Counted from the first letter of the stretch, positions 20,094 to 29,269 are shown. The stretch: 64,000 bases of DNA from Massilia sp. BJB1822 (GCF_013369485.1 NZ_JABWEB010000013.1:87421-151420); one strand, 5' to 3'. Made by a program: numbers and translations. The notes: generated by a model not told the origin, from the sequence alone.

Positions 20094-21470
20094 CTATTGC
20101 AGTTCTCGCAAGCGGCTGAAGGCATCGTCGATGCGCTCGACAGCGATGATGGTCATGCCTTCGACCGGCTGTTTCGGCACATTCGCCTTGGGAATCATGG
20201 CGATCGAGAAGCCCAGTTTGGCTGCCTCGCGCAGCCTTTCCTGGCCGCGCGGCGCGGGCCGGATCTCGCCCGCCAGTCCGACTTCGCCAAAGACCACGAA
20301 ACCGGGCGGCAGCGCCTTGTTGCGCATCGAGGAATTGATGGCCAGCAGCACCGCCAAGTCGGCGGCCGGCTCGGTGATCTTCACCCCGCCGACGGCGTTG
20401 ATGAAGACGTCCTGGTCGAAAGCGGCAATGCCGGCGTGGCGGTGCAGCACGGCCAGCAGCATGGCCAGGCGGTTCTGCTCCAGGCCGACCGAGAGGCGGC
20501 GCGCATTCGGCAGGTGGCTGGCATCGACCAGGGCCTGGATTTCCACCAGCAGCGGACGGGTGCCCTCCTGCGTCACCATCACGCAGGAACCGGGCACCTG
20601 ATTATCGTGCTGGGACAGGAACAGGGCCGATGGATTGGACACGCCTTTCAAGCCCTTGTCCGTCATGGCGAACACGCCCAGCTCATTCACCGCGCCGAAG
20701 CGGTTCTTGATGGCGCGCACCAGGCGGAAGCTGGAATGGTTGTCGCCCTCGAAATACAGCACGGTGTCGACGATGTGTTCCAGCACGCGCGGTCCGGCCA
20801 GGGCGCCCTCTTTCGTCACGTGGCCGACCAGGATGATGGTCACGCCGCTCTGTTTGGCCATGCGGGTCAGCTGGGCCGCGCACTCGCGCACCTGGGCCAC
20901 CGAACCGGGGGCCGAACTCAGGGCATCCGAATACAGGGTCTGGATGGAGTCGATCACGGCCACCTGCGGCTTCAGCTCATGCAGGGTGTTGAGGATTTTC
21001 TCCAACTGGATTTCGGCCTGCAGCTTCAACTCATGCGCATCGACGGCCAGGCGCTTGGCGCGCAGCGCGATCTGGGCACCCGATTCCTCGCCGCTGACAT
21101 ACAGCACGCTTTTGAGCTGGGCCATATTCGCCAGCGCCTGCAGCAGCAGCGTCGATTTGCCGATGCCGGGATCGCCGCCGATCAGCACCACGCCACCCGC
21201 CACCAGGCCGCCGCCCAGCACCCGGTCGAATTCCTCGATGCCGGTGCCAAAGCGCGGCACATCAAGCGCCTCGATGTCTTTCAGGGAGAGCACCGGCGCG
21301 GTCTGGGCCAGCGCCTGGTGCGCACTTTGCGAGAAACGGTTGGCGCCGGGCGCCTCGATCACCGTCTCCACCATCGTGTTCCACTGCTGGCAGGCGGCGC
21401 ACTGGCCGGTCCATTTGCTGCTGGTCCCGCCGCACTCGCTGCAGGTGTAGTTGGTTTTTGCCTTGGCCAT
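20094..21470 (-). CDS. radA: DNA repair protein RadA
   Basis: A RecA-like branch-migration ATPase used in recombinational repair. Its 458 residues show a C4 zinc finger at the start (CSECGG...CAACQQW), Walker A GGDPGIGKST, the RadA-specific KNRFG motif (IKNRFGAVNELGVF), and a C-terminal Lon-like domain. Length is normal. It begins two bases after the alr stop, so alr and radA form one transcription unit. Confidence 0.96.
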   Translation of the reverse strand: MAKAKTNYTCSECGGTSSKWTGQCAACQQWNTMVETVIEAPGANRFSQSAHQALAQTAPVLSLKDIEALDVPRFGTGIEEFDRVLGGGLVAGGVVLIGGDPGIGKSTLLLQALANMAQLKSVLYVSGEESGAQIALRAKRLAVDAHELKLQAEIQLEKILNTLHELKPQVAVIDSIQTLYSDALSSAPGSVAQVRECAAQLTRMAKQSGVTIILVGHVTKEGALAGPRVLEHIVDTVLYFEGDNHSSFRLVRAIKNRFGAVNELGVFAMTDKGLKGVSNPSALFLSQHDNQVPGSCVMVTQEGTRPLLVEIQALVDASHLPNARRLSVGLEQNRLAMLLAVLHRHAGIAAFDQDVFINAVGGVKITEPAADLAVLLAINSSMRNKALPPGFVVFGEVGLAGEIRPAPRGQERLREAAKLGFSIAMIPKANVPKQPVEGMTIIAVERIDDAFSRLRELQ

Positions 21471-21472
21471 GT

Positions 21473-22561
21473 TCAGCCTTCAACGACCGGCACGCGCGGC
21501 GCCAGGGCGCACATCAGCTCATAGCCGATGGTGCCGGCGGCCGTCGCCACCTCGTCGATCGGCATGCCCTCGCCCCACAGCACCACGCGGCTGCCCACTT
21601 GCGCCTGCGGCAGCGGCGTCAGGTCGACGGTCAGCATATCCATCGAGACGCGGCCGACGATGCGGGTGCGCACGCCATCGACCAGCACCGGCGTATCCAC
21701 CGGCGCATGGCGCGGATAACCGTCGGCGTAACCGCAGGCAACCACGCCGATGCGCATGCTGCCCGCAGCCTGGAAACGGCTGCCATAGCCGACATAATCG
21801 CCGGCTTCGATCTGCTGCACGCCGATGATTTCGCTGGCCAGGGTCATGGTTGGGCGCAGGCCGAATTCCTCGGCGCTCTTGCCGCCCGGCGTGCCGCCGT
21901 ACAGCATCACGCCGGGGCGGATCCAGTCACTGACCAGTTCGCCGTCCAGCGCATCCATCTGGAAGATGCCAGCCGAATTGGACAGGCTCAGCGGTCCAGC
22001 CAGGCCGTCCGCGCCCAGCTTGAAGCGACGGATCTGCTCGCGGATCGGCAGGCAGGCATGGGCCGCCTCGTCGGCGTTGGCGAAGTGGGTCATCAGGGTG
22101 ATCTCGCCCACATGCGGGATGGCGCGCAGGCGCGCATAGGCGGCGCGGAAGGCTTCCGGCTTGAAGCCGAGGCGGTTCATGCCGGTATTCATTTTCAGAT
22201 GCACATCGAGCTTGCGCGCCGGACGCGCCGCTTCCAGCAGCGCCAATTGCTCCCCGCAATGCACGGCGCCGTTCAACTGGTATTGGTCCATGGTCTGGAT
22301 ATCGGCCGCGTCGAAGAAGCCTTCCAGCATCAGCATGGGCTTGGTCCAACCCAGCTCGCGCAGACGCACCGCATTGTCGAATTCCACCAGGGCCAGGCCA
22401 TCGGCCGCAGCAAAGCCGCGCATGGCGCGCTCCAGGCCATGCCCATAGGCATGCGCCTTCACCACCGCCCAGGCCTTCGAACCCGGCGCGCAAGCTTTGG
22501 CGCGCGCCAGATTATGTTTCATCGAGTCAATATGGATACTTGCGAGAATCGGCCTAGGCAT
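21473..22561 (-). CDS. alr: Alanine racemase
   Basis: A PLP enzyme that makes D-alanine for peptidoglycan. The PLP-lysine motif is AVVKAHAYGHG near residue 40, and the catalytic Tyr is in VGYGSRFQA, with GYADGYPR downstream; all are standard Alr motifs. It encodes 362 residues from ATG 22561. The frame runs five codons further to a TTG, but the ATG with GGAAAC upstream is preferred. It is directly followed by radA. Confidence 0.95.
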   Translation of the reverse strand: MPRPILASIHIDSMKHNLARAKACAPGSKAWAVVKAHAYGHGLERAMRGFAAADGLALVEFDNAVRLRELGWTKPMLMLEGFFDAADIQTMDQYQLNGAVHCGEQLALLEAARPARKLDVHLKMNTGMNRLGFKPEAFRAAYARLRAIPHVGEITLMTHFANADEAAHACLPIREQIRRFKLGADGLAGPLSLSNSAGIFQMDALDGELVSDWIRPGVMLYGGTPGGKSAEEFGLRPTMTLASEIIGVQQIEAGDYVGYGSRFQAAGSMRIGVVACGYADGYPRHAPVDTPVLVDGVRTRIVGRVSMDMLTVDLTPLPQAQVGSRVVLWGEGMPIDEVATAAGTIGYELMCALAPRVPVVEG

Positions 22562-22736
22562 GGAGTTTCCGGACAAAATGAGGGAGCCGATATTTTACCC
22601 GAGCCAGGCTAAAGATATGGCTGCAGTGTCAAGCCCCCACTGCTATCGAATTCCCGCCGCACCGTTACATTCTGCTAGTTTTGACAAGATTTCCCGAAGG
22701 TACTATTTTCATTTTCTCAACCTTAAGGAAATCTTA

Positions 22737-23375
22737 ATGCGTTATCTGCAAATCTGCGCCGCCGCCCTGGCGGCACTGGCTTCCCTGAGCGCCCATGCCA
22801 CCGCCTACCGCGAACTGCCAACTGGCGGCGTGCTGCGCGCCGGCGATTTCATCGAAACCGGTGGCGAATACTGCGTCATTCAGCAGCATGACAGCAATCT
22901 GGTGGTCTACAAACGCCCGCGCAGCAATACCTGTACCGGCGGCACCCCGATCTGGGCCAGCTACTCCAGCGGCGCCACCCATACCGTGATGCAGCCCGAT
23001 GGCAACCTGGTGCAGTACGACGATGCCGGCAATGCCAAATGGTCCAGCAATACCGGTGGCCGCGCACCGGGCAATTATGGCTTCAGCGTACACGCCACCA
23101 CGGGCGCCCTGAACATCACGCTGTGGGATGCCGAACATCGTTACGGCACGACCTTCTGGTCCACCCCGGCCGATCCGAATCCGACGCCACAGCCACCCAA
23201 TCCGAAACCGCCAGGCCCGACCTGCCCGAACGGCGCCACGCCCGGCATTTACACCGTCTGCATCTCGCCCAGATTGCAGTCGCGCATGACCTACAAATTC
23301 CCCGCCTGCAGCCAACGGGAAGCGCAGATCCTGGCGCTGCAAAACGGCTGGGCCTGGGGCGCCTGCAATCCCTAA
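22737..23375 (+). CDS. Secreted bulb-type (mannose-binding-like) lectin domain protein
   Basis: A 212-residue exported protein. The signal peptide is residues 1-22 (ending LSAHATA). The B-lectin fold is indicated by QxDxNLVxY sugar-binding motifs: QHDSNLVVY at 50-58 and QPDGNLVQY at 86-94, with a degenerate third repeat near 119-131. A Pro/Asn linker (146-162) leads to a 50-residue C-terminal domain with four of the six mature cysteines, which I do not recognise. ATG 22737 follows AAGGAAAT. It lies between alr and lplT. Role unknown; carbohydrate binding or an antagonistic lectin are possible. Confidence 0.75.
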   Translation: MRYLQICAAALAALASLSAHATAYRELPTGGVLRAGDFIETGGEYCVIQQHDSNLVVYKRPRSNTCTGGTPIWASYSSGATHTVMQPDGNLVQYDDAGNAKWSSNTGGRAPGNYGFSVHATTGALNITLWDAEHRYGTTFWSTPADPNPTPQPPNPKPPGPTCPNGATPGIYTVCISPRLQSRMTYKFPACSQREAQILALQNGWAWGACNP

Positions 23376-23445
23376 ATTGCTTCTTTCCTGATTTCCTGGT
23401 TGCCGACCTAACCGGCCGGCAGCCAGGCATGTTGTAAGCCATCTG

Positions 23446-24150
23446 ATGAAAACATTTTTCGCGCTGGCCACCATGGCCGCAGTCCTTCTCTATTTCGCCT
23501 GGCCCAGCGAGCAGAACGCCGCGCCGGCAGCACCATCCGCACACCTCTCCGCGGCCACCGCACCAGCTGGCAAGGCCGCCGCACCGGCCACGCAGGCCGC
23601 ACCGGGAAGTCTGGACAGTCCATCCTGGGCCCGCTCGCCCTTCGGGCGCGCAGCCCCACTGGCGGAAAACCGGCCCCGGGCCATCGAACGGCGCAAGGAA
23701 CAGATGAAAGAAGGCGGCTACTACACACCGGATGAATACTTCACGCTGCCGCTGAAGGAATTGCAGAAGCGGGCCAAGGCCGGCGACATCTATGCCCTGC
23801 TGCAGCTGGGCCAGCAATATTATTACGAAGGCCCGGCCCTGCTGGAAGAGGATGGCTACAAGCTGGACGAAGATCCCCGCTTCGTCGGCAAGCGTCATTT
23901 CGCCGATGCGGCGGTGGGCGGCCATGGCCAGATGCCGGCAGTCCTGACGCGGCTGTATGCAGCGGAAGGCGATATGGTGAATGCCTATGCCTGGCAGCTG
24001 TTCGGCGAACAGCTGGGCGAACACTATGCGAAGCGGCTGGATATCAGCCAGCTCAACAATCAGCAGCAGAATCTGGCGAAGCAGCAAGCCAGCCTGCTCT
24101 TGGGCCGCTTCATGAGCCGCGCGCCGGCAGGCGGCATTCCGCCGCAATAA
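23446..24150 (+). CDS. Hypothetical membrane-anchored protein
   Basis: A 234-residue protein with an N-terminal signal anchor (FFALATMAAVLLYFAW), an Ala/Pro-rich linker to about residue 60, and a helical domain. Segments such as LQKRAKAGDIYALLQLGQQYYYEG and EGDMVNAYAWQLFGEQLGEHYA resemble Sel1/TPR-like helical repeats, but no repeat is clear enough to name. It follows the lectin gene after 70 bases on the same strand, so the two may be co-expressed. Confidence 0.6.
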   Translation: MKTFFALATMAAVLLYFAWPSEQNAAPAAPSAHLSAATAPAGKAAAPATQAAPGSLDSPSWARSPFGRAAPLAENRPRAIERRKEQMKEGGYYTPDEYFTLPLKELQKRAKAGDIYALLQLGQQYYYEGPALLEEDGYKLDEDPRFVGKRHFADAAVGGHGQMPAVLTRLYAAEGDMVNAYAWQLFGEQLGEHYAKRLDISQLNNQQQNLAKQQASLLLGRFMSRAPAGGIPPQ

Positions 24151-24203
24151 GGCGCAGTCCCTGGGCTGGAGGGCTGAAACTACTGACTGTCATTTATTTA
24201 TGG

Positions 24204-24209
24204 TATAAA
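24204..24209 (+). promoter_or_regulatory. Predicted extended -10 of lplT
   Basis: TGGTATAAA forms an extended -10 element (TATAAA at 24204-24209). Transcription would start about 27 bases before the lplT ATG. No good -35 is visible, as is allowed for extended -10 promoters. Confidence 0.45.
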
Positions 24210-24242
24210 GCACGCCAAGATAAGTTTCCAGGTCACCCCAGA

Positions 24243-25505
24243 ATGAATCGTGGTTTTTATACCATCATGGCAGCGCAGTTTTTTTCGTCGCTGGCGGATA
24301 ATGCGCTGCTCTTCGTAGCAATCGACCTGCTCATTTCGATGAAATCCCCGGCGTGGATCACGCCGCTGCTTAAGCTGTCGTTCGTACTGTTTTACGTGCT
24401 GTTGGCCGCTTTTGTCGGCGCGTTCGCCGACGCCCTGCCCAAGGGCCGGGTCATGTTCATCGCCAACCTGATCAAGATTTTCGGCTGCATGCTGCTCTTC
24501 GTGCATGTGCATCCGCTTTTGGCTTACGCTATCGTAGGTTTCGGTGCGGCAATTTATTCGCCGGCCAAATACGGCATCCTGACCGAATTGCTGCCGGCTG
24601 AAAAACTGGTGGCCGCCAATGGCTGGATCGAAGGCCTGACCATTTCCTCGATTATTCTGGGCACCGTCATGGGCGGTGCCCTGGTTGCGGGCAAGACCGC
24701 CACCATGCTGCTCAACTTCGATATGCCCCTGATCGAAACCGGCATCGATACCGTGACCGAATCGGCCCTGGTGGTGCTGGGCTTCGTGTACGTGCTGGCG
24801 GCACTGTTCAATCTGCGCATTCCCGATACCGGCTATGTCTACGAACACCAGGAACGCAATCCGGTCAAGCTGATCGCCGACTTCTCCCGCTGCGTCAACA
24901 TCCTGTGGAAAGATAAGCTGGGCCAGATTTCCCTCGCCGTCACCACCCTGTTCTGGGGCGCCGGCGCGACCCTGCAATTCATCGTGGTGGAATGGGCCAA
25001 GAAGGCACTGGGCATGAGCTTCGACAAAGCCACCACCCTGGTCGGCGTGGTCGCCATCGGCGTGGCGGTGGGCGCGGTCATGTCGGCCCGCATCATCACC
25101 CTGCGCAACTCGCTCAGCGTGATCCCGCTTGGCATCGCCATGGGCATCATCGTGGCCTGCATGCCGCTGGTGCATTCGGTGTATGTGGCGTATGCCTTGC
25201 TGGTGGTGATCGGCGTGCTGTCCGGCTTCTTCGTGGTGCCGATGAACGCCCTGCTGCAGCACCGCGGCCACGTGCTGATGAGCGCCGGCCATTCGATCGC
25301 GGTGCAGAACTTCAACGAGAACCTGTCCATCCTGACCATGCTGGCGATGTACTCGCTGATGCTGCGCCTGGGCCTGGGCCTGAACACCATCATCATCATG
25401 TTCGGCCTGTCGGTGGCCGGTCTGATGTACTACATCATGCGCCTGCATGCGGCCAATCAGCGCGAGAAGGATTCGCTCTCGCTGATCGGCGAACACAAAC
25501 ACTGA
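24243..25505 (+). CDS. lplT: Lysophospholipid transporter LplT
   Basis: A major facilitator superfamily flippase of 420 residues that imports lysophospholipids for re-acylation. It has about 12 predicted helices. Family-like segments are the N terminus GFYTIMAAQFFSSLADNALL, the loop FGAAIYSPAKYGILTELLP and NGWIEGLTISSIILG. The acyltransferase/acyl-ACP synthetase partner (Aas) is not adjacent. lplT near alr-radA is, from memory, a common betaproteobacterial neighbourhood; here two extra genes lie between. Confidence 0.9.
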   Translation: MNRGFYTIMAAQFFSSLADNALLFVAIDLLISMKSPAWITPLLKLSFVLFYVLLAAFVGAFADALPKGRVMFIANLIKIFGCMLLFVHVHPLLAYAIVGFGAAIYSPAKYGILTELLPAEKLVAANGWIEGLTISSIILGTVMGGALVAGKTATMLLNFDMPLIETGIDTVTESALVVLGFVYVLAALFNLRIPDTGYVYEHQERNPVKLIADFSRCVNILWKDKLGQISLAVTTLFWGAGATLQFIVVEWAKKALGMSFDKATTLVGVVAIGVAVGAVMSARIITLRNSLSVIPLGIAMGIIVACMPLVHSVYVAYALLVVIGVLSGFFVVPMNALLQHRGHVLMSAGHSIAVQNFNENLSILTMLAMYSLMLRLGLGLNTIIIMFGLSVAGLMYYIMRLHAANQREKDSLSLIGEHKH

Positions 25506-25506
25506 G

Positions 25507-26508
25507 CTAACTTGGCAAGTCGCCCGCGCTGCGGCGGGCGGCGGCGCGCTCGCGCCAGTCGTCCGGCACCACAAAGGCGCGCTCGGTTTCCAGCAGCCAG
25601 CCCGCTTCCTCCCTGACCGTCGCCACCATCACCGGCGACGGATCTTGCGCAAACTTCTCCCGCAACAGCGCCTGCAAGGCATCCCGCTCCTGAGCGGGCG
25701 GCGTCGGCGCCGGCTCGCCATTGACTGGCGCCGCCGTGGCTTTCAGGGGCGCCAGCCATTGCAGGCGCGGCATGACGACAAAGCGCTCGCCTGCCACTGC
25801 GCCGAATTCTTCCAGCGTGCGCCAGTGGCCGCGGCAATGACCGGGACTGACGCCTTCGAAGACGGGGGGATTCTGCTGCGGATAGAACAGCCAGCCCTTG
25901 ATCAGCGCCTGCGCCTTGTCCACCGGCTGCGCCAGCATCGCCTGAGCGGCCGGATGCCAGGCCAGCTGCAATTGCTGGGCAAAGATCTTGCGCATTTTCA
26001 GGCCGAGGGTATCGGCCAGATTGGGACCGACCAGGCGGTTGAAGTTGCCGGGATCGGGCTGGCCATCCAGCAGATAGAACTTGGTGGCGAATTCGATATG
26101 TACCAGCTCTCCCCTCTGCCGCAGCAGGAAGTCGAACTCGCCCACGGTTTCATTGCGCGCCGAGCGTACTTGCAGGCCGTGCGCCTGCAGCACGCCATGC
26201 TGCTCGAAATAGAAGGCCATCAGCTTTTCGGCATACAGGCCAAGGCGGGAGTAGAACTTGTTGCCCAGCGCCGCTTCCAGCGGGGCCGGGTCGGCATCCA
26301 GCGCGGCCAGCCAGGTCGCGGTGGCGGCGCTGGGCGGCCCCAGGGTGGCGATGCGGTCCTGCCAATGCGGCGAGGCGGGATCGAGCAGATCGGGAGAATC
26401 CAGCAGCCAGGCCAGGGCGCGTACCGGGGGCCGCGTCAGATGGCCCCAGGCGCGGTGGAAGCGCGCCTGGTAGCTCAAGGGACTGGCGCTGTCAGAGGCG
26501 TCCAGCAT
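25507..26508 (-). CDS. DUF1853 family protein
   Basis: A 333-residue cytoplasmic protein matching DUF1853, with a nuclease-like core: NETVGEFDFLLRQRGELVHIEFATKFYL has the ordered E..D..E..K acidic-basic pattern of PD-(D/E)XK folds. That reading is inference. ATG 26508 gives a start inside the end of the UDG-like gene (17-base overlap), consistent with an operon; the longer open frame to 26643 is a shadow of that gene. It is the last gene of the tsaB-rimI-UDG operon. Confidence 0.8.
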   Translation of the reverse strand: MLDASDSASPLSYQARFHRAWGHLTRPPVRALAWLLDSPDLLDPASPHWQDRIATLGPPSAATATWLAALDADPAPLEAALGNKFYSRLGLYAEKLMAFYFEQHGVLQAHGLQVRSARNETVGEFDFLLRQRGELVHIEFATKFYLLDGQPDPGNFNRLVGPNLADTLGLKMRKIFAQQLQLAWHPAAQAMLAQPVDKAQALIKGWLFYPQQNPPVFEGVSPGHCRGHWRTLEEFGAVAGERFVVMPRLQWLAPLKATAAPVNGEPAPTPPAQERDALQALLREKFAQDPSPVMVATVREEAGWLLETERAFVVPDDWRERAAARRSAGDLPS

Positions 26509-27604
26509 GGGCGGAACGGGCCAGGCACAGATCGGCCCAGGCCTTGCCTTTGTCTTCCGGACGGCGCAGCAGGTCGGCCGGATGGTAGGTCGCCACGGTC
26601 GGACGGCCGTCGTAGCGCAGAACCTTGCCGCGCGCGGCCGCACCCAGCAAGCCTTTGCCGGCCGGATGGCCGATGGCCAGCAGCAGACGCGCGCCGCTCA
26701 ATTCCAGCTCGCGGTCGAGGAATGGACGGCAGGCTGCCACCTCGTCGGCGCTCGGCGCCCGCTCGCTGCCGTCGGCGGCGGTCGGACGGCATTTCACCAG
26801 CGTGCCGATATAAGCGCCTTCGGCCGTGCTCAGATCGACGGCCTTCAGCATATTGTCCAGCAGCTTGCCTGCTTCGGCGCTGAGCGGGCCGGCATTGCCG
26901 CCGACGGCGGCATCGGCTTCGTCGGCAGTGCTAGGCGCGGCGGCCAGCACCAGCCACTGCGCATGCGGGTCGCCACGTCCCGGGACGGCAGCCTTGCGGC
27001 TGTGGCATAGCTCGCAGCGCGTGCAGGATTTGACGGCGGCCTGCAGCTGCGGCCAATCCATGGCGGCGATGGCGGCATCGGATACGGGACCGGCTGCCGG
27101 CGTCGCAGCAGCTGGCGCGCGCGCTGGGGTTGGCGCCGGCATGGGGGCATCGTCGAACCAGGCTGTCGAATCGTCCAGCTGCGGTGCTGGCGCACGCGGT
27201 GCGGCCGGGCGCTGCGCGGCGGGCTGGGAGGGCGGGGGCGGTGCGCGCATGGGCGCTGGGGCGGCGGCTACTGGGGCCGGCGCCGGCGTTGGCGCATCGT
27301 CAAACCAGGCAGTCGAGTCATCCGGCGCTGCGGCGGCCGGCACTACAGCGGGCGGCACAGCTACGGGCGCTGCCGGCTGCACGGCAGGGGCGGCAGCTTG
27401 CGGGGCGGATGGCACAGGCGCGGCATGCACGGTTTCCGCGGCATGCGGCACACTCGCCGGCATCTCGGACAGCACTTCTGCATCCACAGCCGCGGCATCC
27501 TGCGCCTCGTCCAGGAACGCATCGGCGTGCTGGCGCAGCTTCCAATGCGGAGCGATACCCATCTCCGCCAGGAAGACCGCACTGCGTTGTGAAGCCTGAC
27601 TCAT
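26492..27604 (-). CDS. Family-4-type uracil-DNA glycosylase-like protein with long linker
   Basis: A 370-residue protein. Residues 1-30 hold a conserved-looking MGIAPHWKLR segment. Residues 50-175 are an Ala/Pro-rich linker containing an 11-residue motif twice (95-105 and 144-154, DDSTAWFDDAP). The C-terminal UDG-like domain keeps candidate 4Fe-4S cysteines (194, 197, 272, 292), AGKLLDNML, and the catalytic-type ATYHPADLL. The first catalytic motif, normally GEAPG in family 4, reads AAAPS (residues 221-225), so activity on uracil is doubtful. It overlaps rimI by four bases. Confidence 0.85.
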   Translation of the reverse strand: MSQASQRSAVFLAEMGIAPHWKLRQHADAFLDEAQDAAAVDAEVLSEMPASVPHAAETVHAAPVPSAPQAAAPAVQPAAPVAVPPAVVPAAAAPDDSTAWFDDAPTPAPAPVAAAPAPMRAPPPPSQPAAQRPAAPRAPAPQLDDSTAWFDDAPMPAPTPARAPAAATPAAGPVSDAAIAAMDWPQLQAAVKSCTRCELCHSRKAAVPGRGDPHAQWLVLAAAPSTADEADAAVGGNAGPLSAEAGKLLDNMLKAVDLSTAEGAYIGTLVKCRPTAADGSERAPSADEVAACRPFLDRELELSGARLLLAIGHPAGKGLLGAAARGKVLRYDGRPTVATYHPADLLRRPEDKGKAWADLCLARSAHAGRL

Positions 27605-28071
27605 AATTCGAACCGCATGACGATTGCGTCCTCGCGTTGCTGGTTGGCCGCCGGGTAGTAAGCCTTGCGCCGCCCGATTTCAATGAAGCCATAGCGCCGG
27701 TAGATATCCAGCGCCCGCTCGTTCGAGGGACGCACTTCCAGCAGCATCGATTCCATGCCCAGCCCGCGCGCGCAAGCCACGGACTGGTTCAGCAGAAAGC
27801 GTCCCAAACCCTTGCCCTGCCAGCGCGCCGCCACGGCCACGTTCAGCAAATGGGCTTCGTCCACCGCGCCCATGATCAGGAAATAGCCCAGCAGCTCGCG
27901 CGAAGCATCGCGCAGCACCCAGGCCTGATAACCCTGGTTCAGCGAATCGGCAAAATTGGTCCGGCTCCAGGGATGGGGATAAACAACCTGCTCGACCGCC
28001 ACCACCTCATCCAGATCGCTGTCCTGCATCGGCTCGTAAATCAGCCGCGCCAGATCCCATTGCTGCGTCAT
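27601..28071 (-). CDS. rimI: Ribosomal protein S18 alanine N-acetyltransferase
   Basis: A GNAT acetyltransferase of 156 residues. The acetyl-CoA loop is VAARWQGKGLGRFLL, and the RimI-like C-terminal region is LLEVRPSNERALDIYRRYGF followed by GRRKAYYP. RimI acetylates the N-terminal Ala of S18. It overlaps tsaB by four bases upstream and the UDG-like gene by four bases downstream; the tsaB-rimI pairing is common in proteobacteria. Confidence 0.93.
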   Translation of the reverse strand: MTQQWDLARLIYEPMQDSDLDEVVAVEQVVYPHPWSRTNFADSLNQGYQAWVLRDASRELLGYFLIMGAVDEAHLLNVAVAARWQGKGLGRFLLNQSVACARGLGMESMLLEVRPSNERALDIYRRYGFIEIGRRKAYYPAANQQREDAIVMRFEL

Positions 28072-28781
28072 GCGCCCGCTCCGCCAGCCTTCATTTCTTC
28101 GCGTTCAGCCTTGGTATACGCCACCTTATTGCGCAGATACAGGGGCTGGGCGGCGGCGGCCGTCACGCCCTGGCCTGCGGCGAAGGCAATGCGGCCCAGC
28201 TGCGCGATCTGCACCGCATGCGGCATCAGCGCCGCATGGGCGCCGGCGGCGCAGGCCAGGCCGGACAAGGCCTCGGCATACGCCGCAAAACCGTTGCCGC
28301 AAGCGATCAGCGCGCCATCCACGGCGGCAGGCTGCACGCCTTCCGGCACGGACAGCACCGGCGGCAGCACCGCCAGCGGCGCCTCGCCGTCGAAACGGTA
28401 CTGCGCCCAATATACCTCGTTCATGCGGGCATCGAGCACGGCCAGCACGGTGTCAGCGCCATGCTGCTGGCGGCAAGCCAGGGCCATGGCGTCCAGCGTC
28501 ACAATAGGCAGCAGCGGCTTGGCCGCGCCGAAGCCCAGCCCCTGGGCGATGCCGCAGGCGGTGCGCACGCCGGTAAAGGAACCGGGACCGGCACCATAAG
28601 CGATGGCATCGACGTCAGCCAGGGCGATGCCCGCTTCGGCCAGCAGCTCCTGGATCATGGGCAGCACGGACTGCGAATGGGTGCGCACGCCCGACGATTC
28701 GCGGGAATAAATCTGGTCGCCGCGCAGCAGCGCGCAACTGGCCATTTCGGAGGAAGTTTCAATTGCAAGGATAATCGGCAT
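28068..28781 (-). CDS. tsaB: tRNA threonylcarbamoyladenosine biosynthesis protein TsaB
   Basis: The partner of TsaD in making t6A37 of ANN-decoding tRNAs. It has an ASKHA-fold start (ILAIETSSEMASCALL), SVLPMIQELLAEAGI and the family motif AYGAGPGSFTGVRTACGIAQG. At 237 residues it is of normal length. It is the first gene of an operon of overlapping genes (tsaB, rimI, UDG-like, DUF1853). Confidence 0.95.
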   Translation of the reverse strand: MPIILAIETSSEMASCALLRGDQIYSRESSGVRTHSQSVLPMIQELLAEAGIALADVDAIAYGAGPGSFTGVRTACGIAQGLGFGAAKPLLPIVTLDAMALACRQQHGADTVLAVLDARMNEVYWAQYRFDGEAPLAVLPPVLSVPEGVQPAAVDGALIACGNGFAAYAEALSGLACAAGAHAALMPHAVQIAQLGRIAFAAGQGVTAAAAQPLYLRNKVAYTKAEREEMKAGGAGA

Positions 28782-28843
28782 TCCGGTATTTTAACCCGCC
28801 GAGGCAGCAACGGCCCAGCGCAGCGATGTACAATACCCACCCT

Positions 28844-29269
28844 ATGCACGCCACCACCCTTGATACCGACAACCGCGCCGAAGTGGCCGCCGCCCTGGCC
28901 CAGGACCGTCTGATCGTCGCCTGCCTGTGCGCCGCATGGTGCGGCACCTGCGGCAGCTACCGCGCCACGTTCGAAAGCCTGGCCGCGCGCAATCCGGACA
29001 AATACTTCCTCTGGGTCGACATCGAAGACCATGCCGACGTCGTCGGCGACCTCGATGTGGAAAACTTCCCCACCCTGCTGATCCAGCGCCACGACACTGT
29101 CGCCTTCTTCGGCACCATGCTGCCCGACGCCAATGTCGCCCAGCGCCTGATCGAAACCCAGGCGGAAATCAGCCAGGAGGAACTGCAGCGCCTCGCCGCC
29201 AGCAGCGCCGAGCGCCGCCAATGGCAGCAAGACTGCAATCTGCGCACCCTGCTCCACGCCGCCCTCTAA
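28844..29269 (+). CDS. Thioredoxin family protein
   Basis: A 141-residue cytoplasmic thioredoxin-fold protein with the active site AAWCGTCGSYR (CGTC, two redox cysteines) and the cis-Pro loop NFPTLLIQ. The C-terminal helix is longer than in thioredoxin 1. An upstream in-frame ATG (28826) overlaps a possible -10 (TACAAT, 28830-28835), so the ATG at 28844 is favoured. It is divergent from tsaB. Confidence 0.8.
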   Translation: MHATTLDTDNRAEVAAALAQDRLIVACLCAAWCGTCGSYRATFESLAARNPDKYFLWVDIEDHADVVGDLDVENFPTLLIQRHDTVAFFGTMLPDANVAQRLIETQAEISQEELQRLAASSAERRQWQQDCNLRTLLHAAL

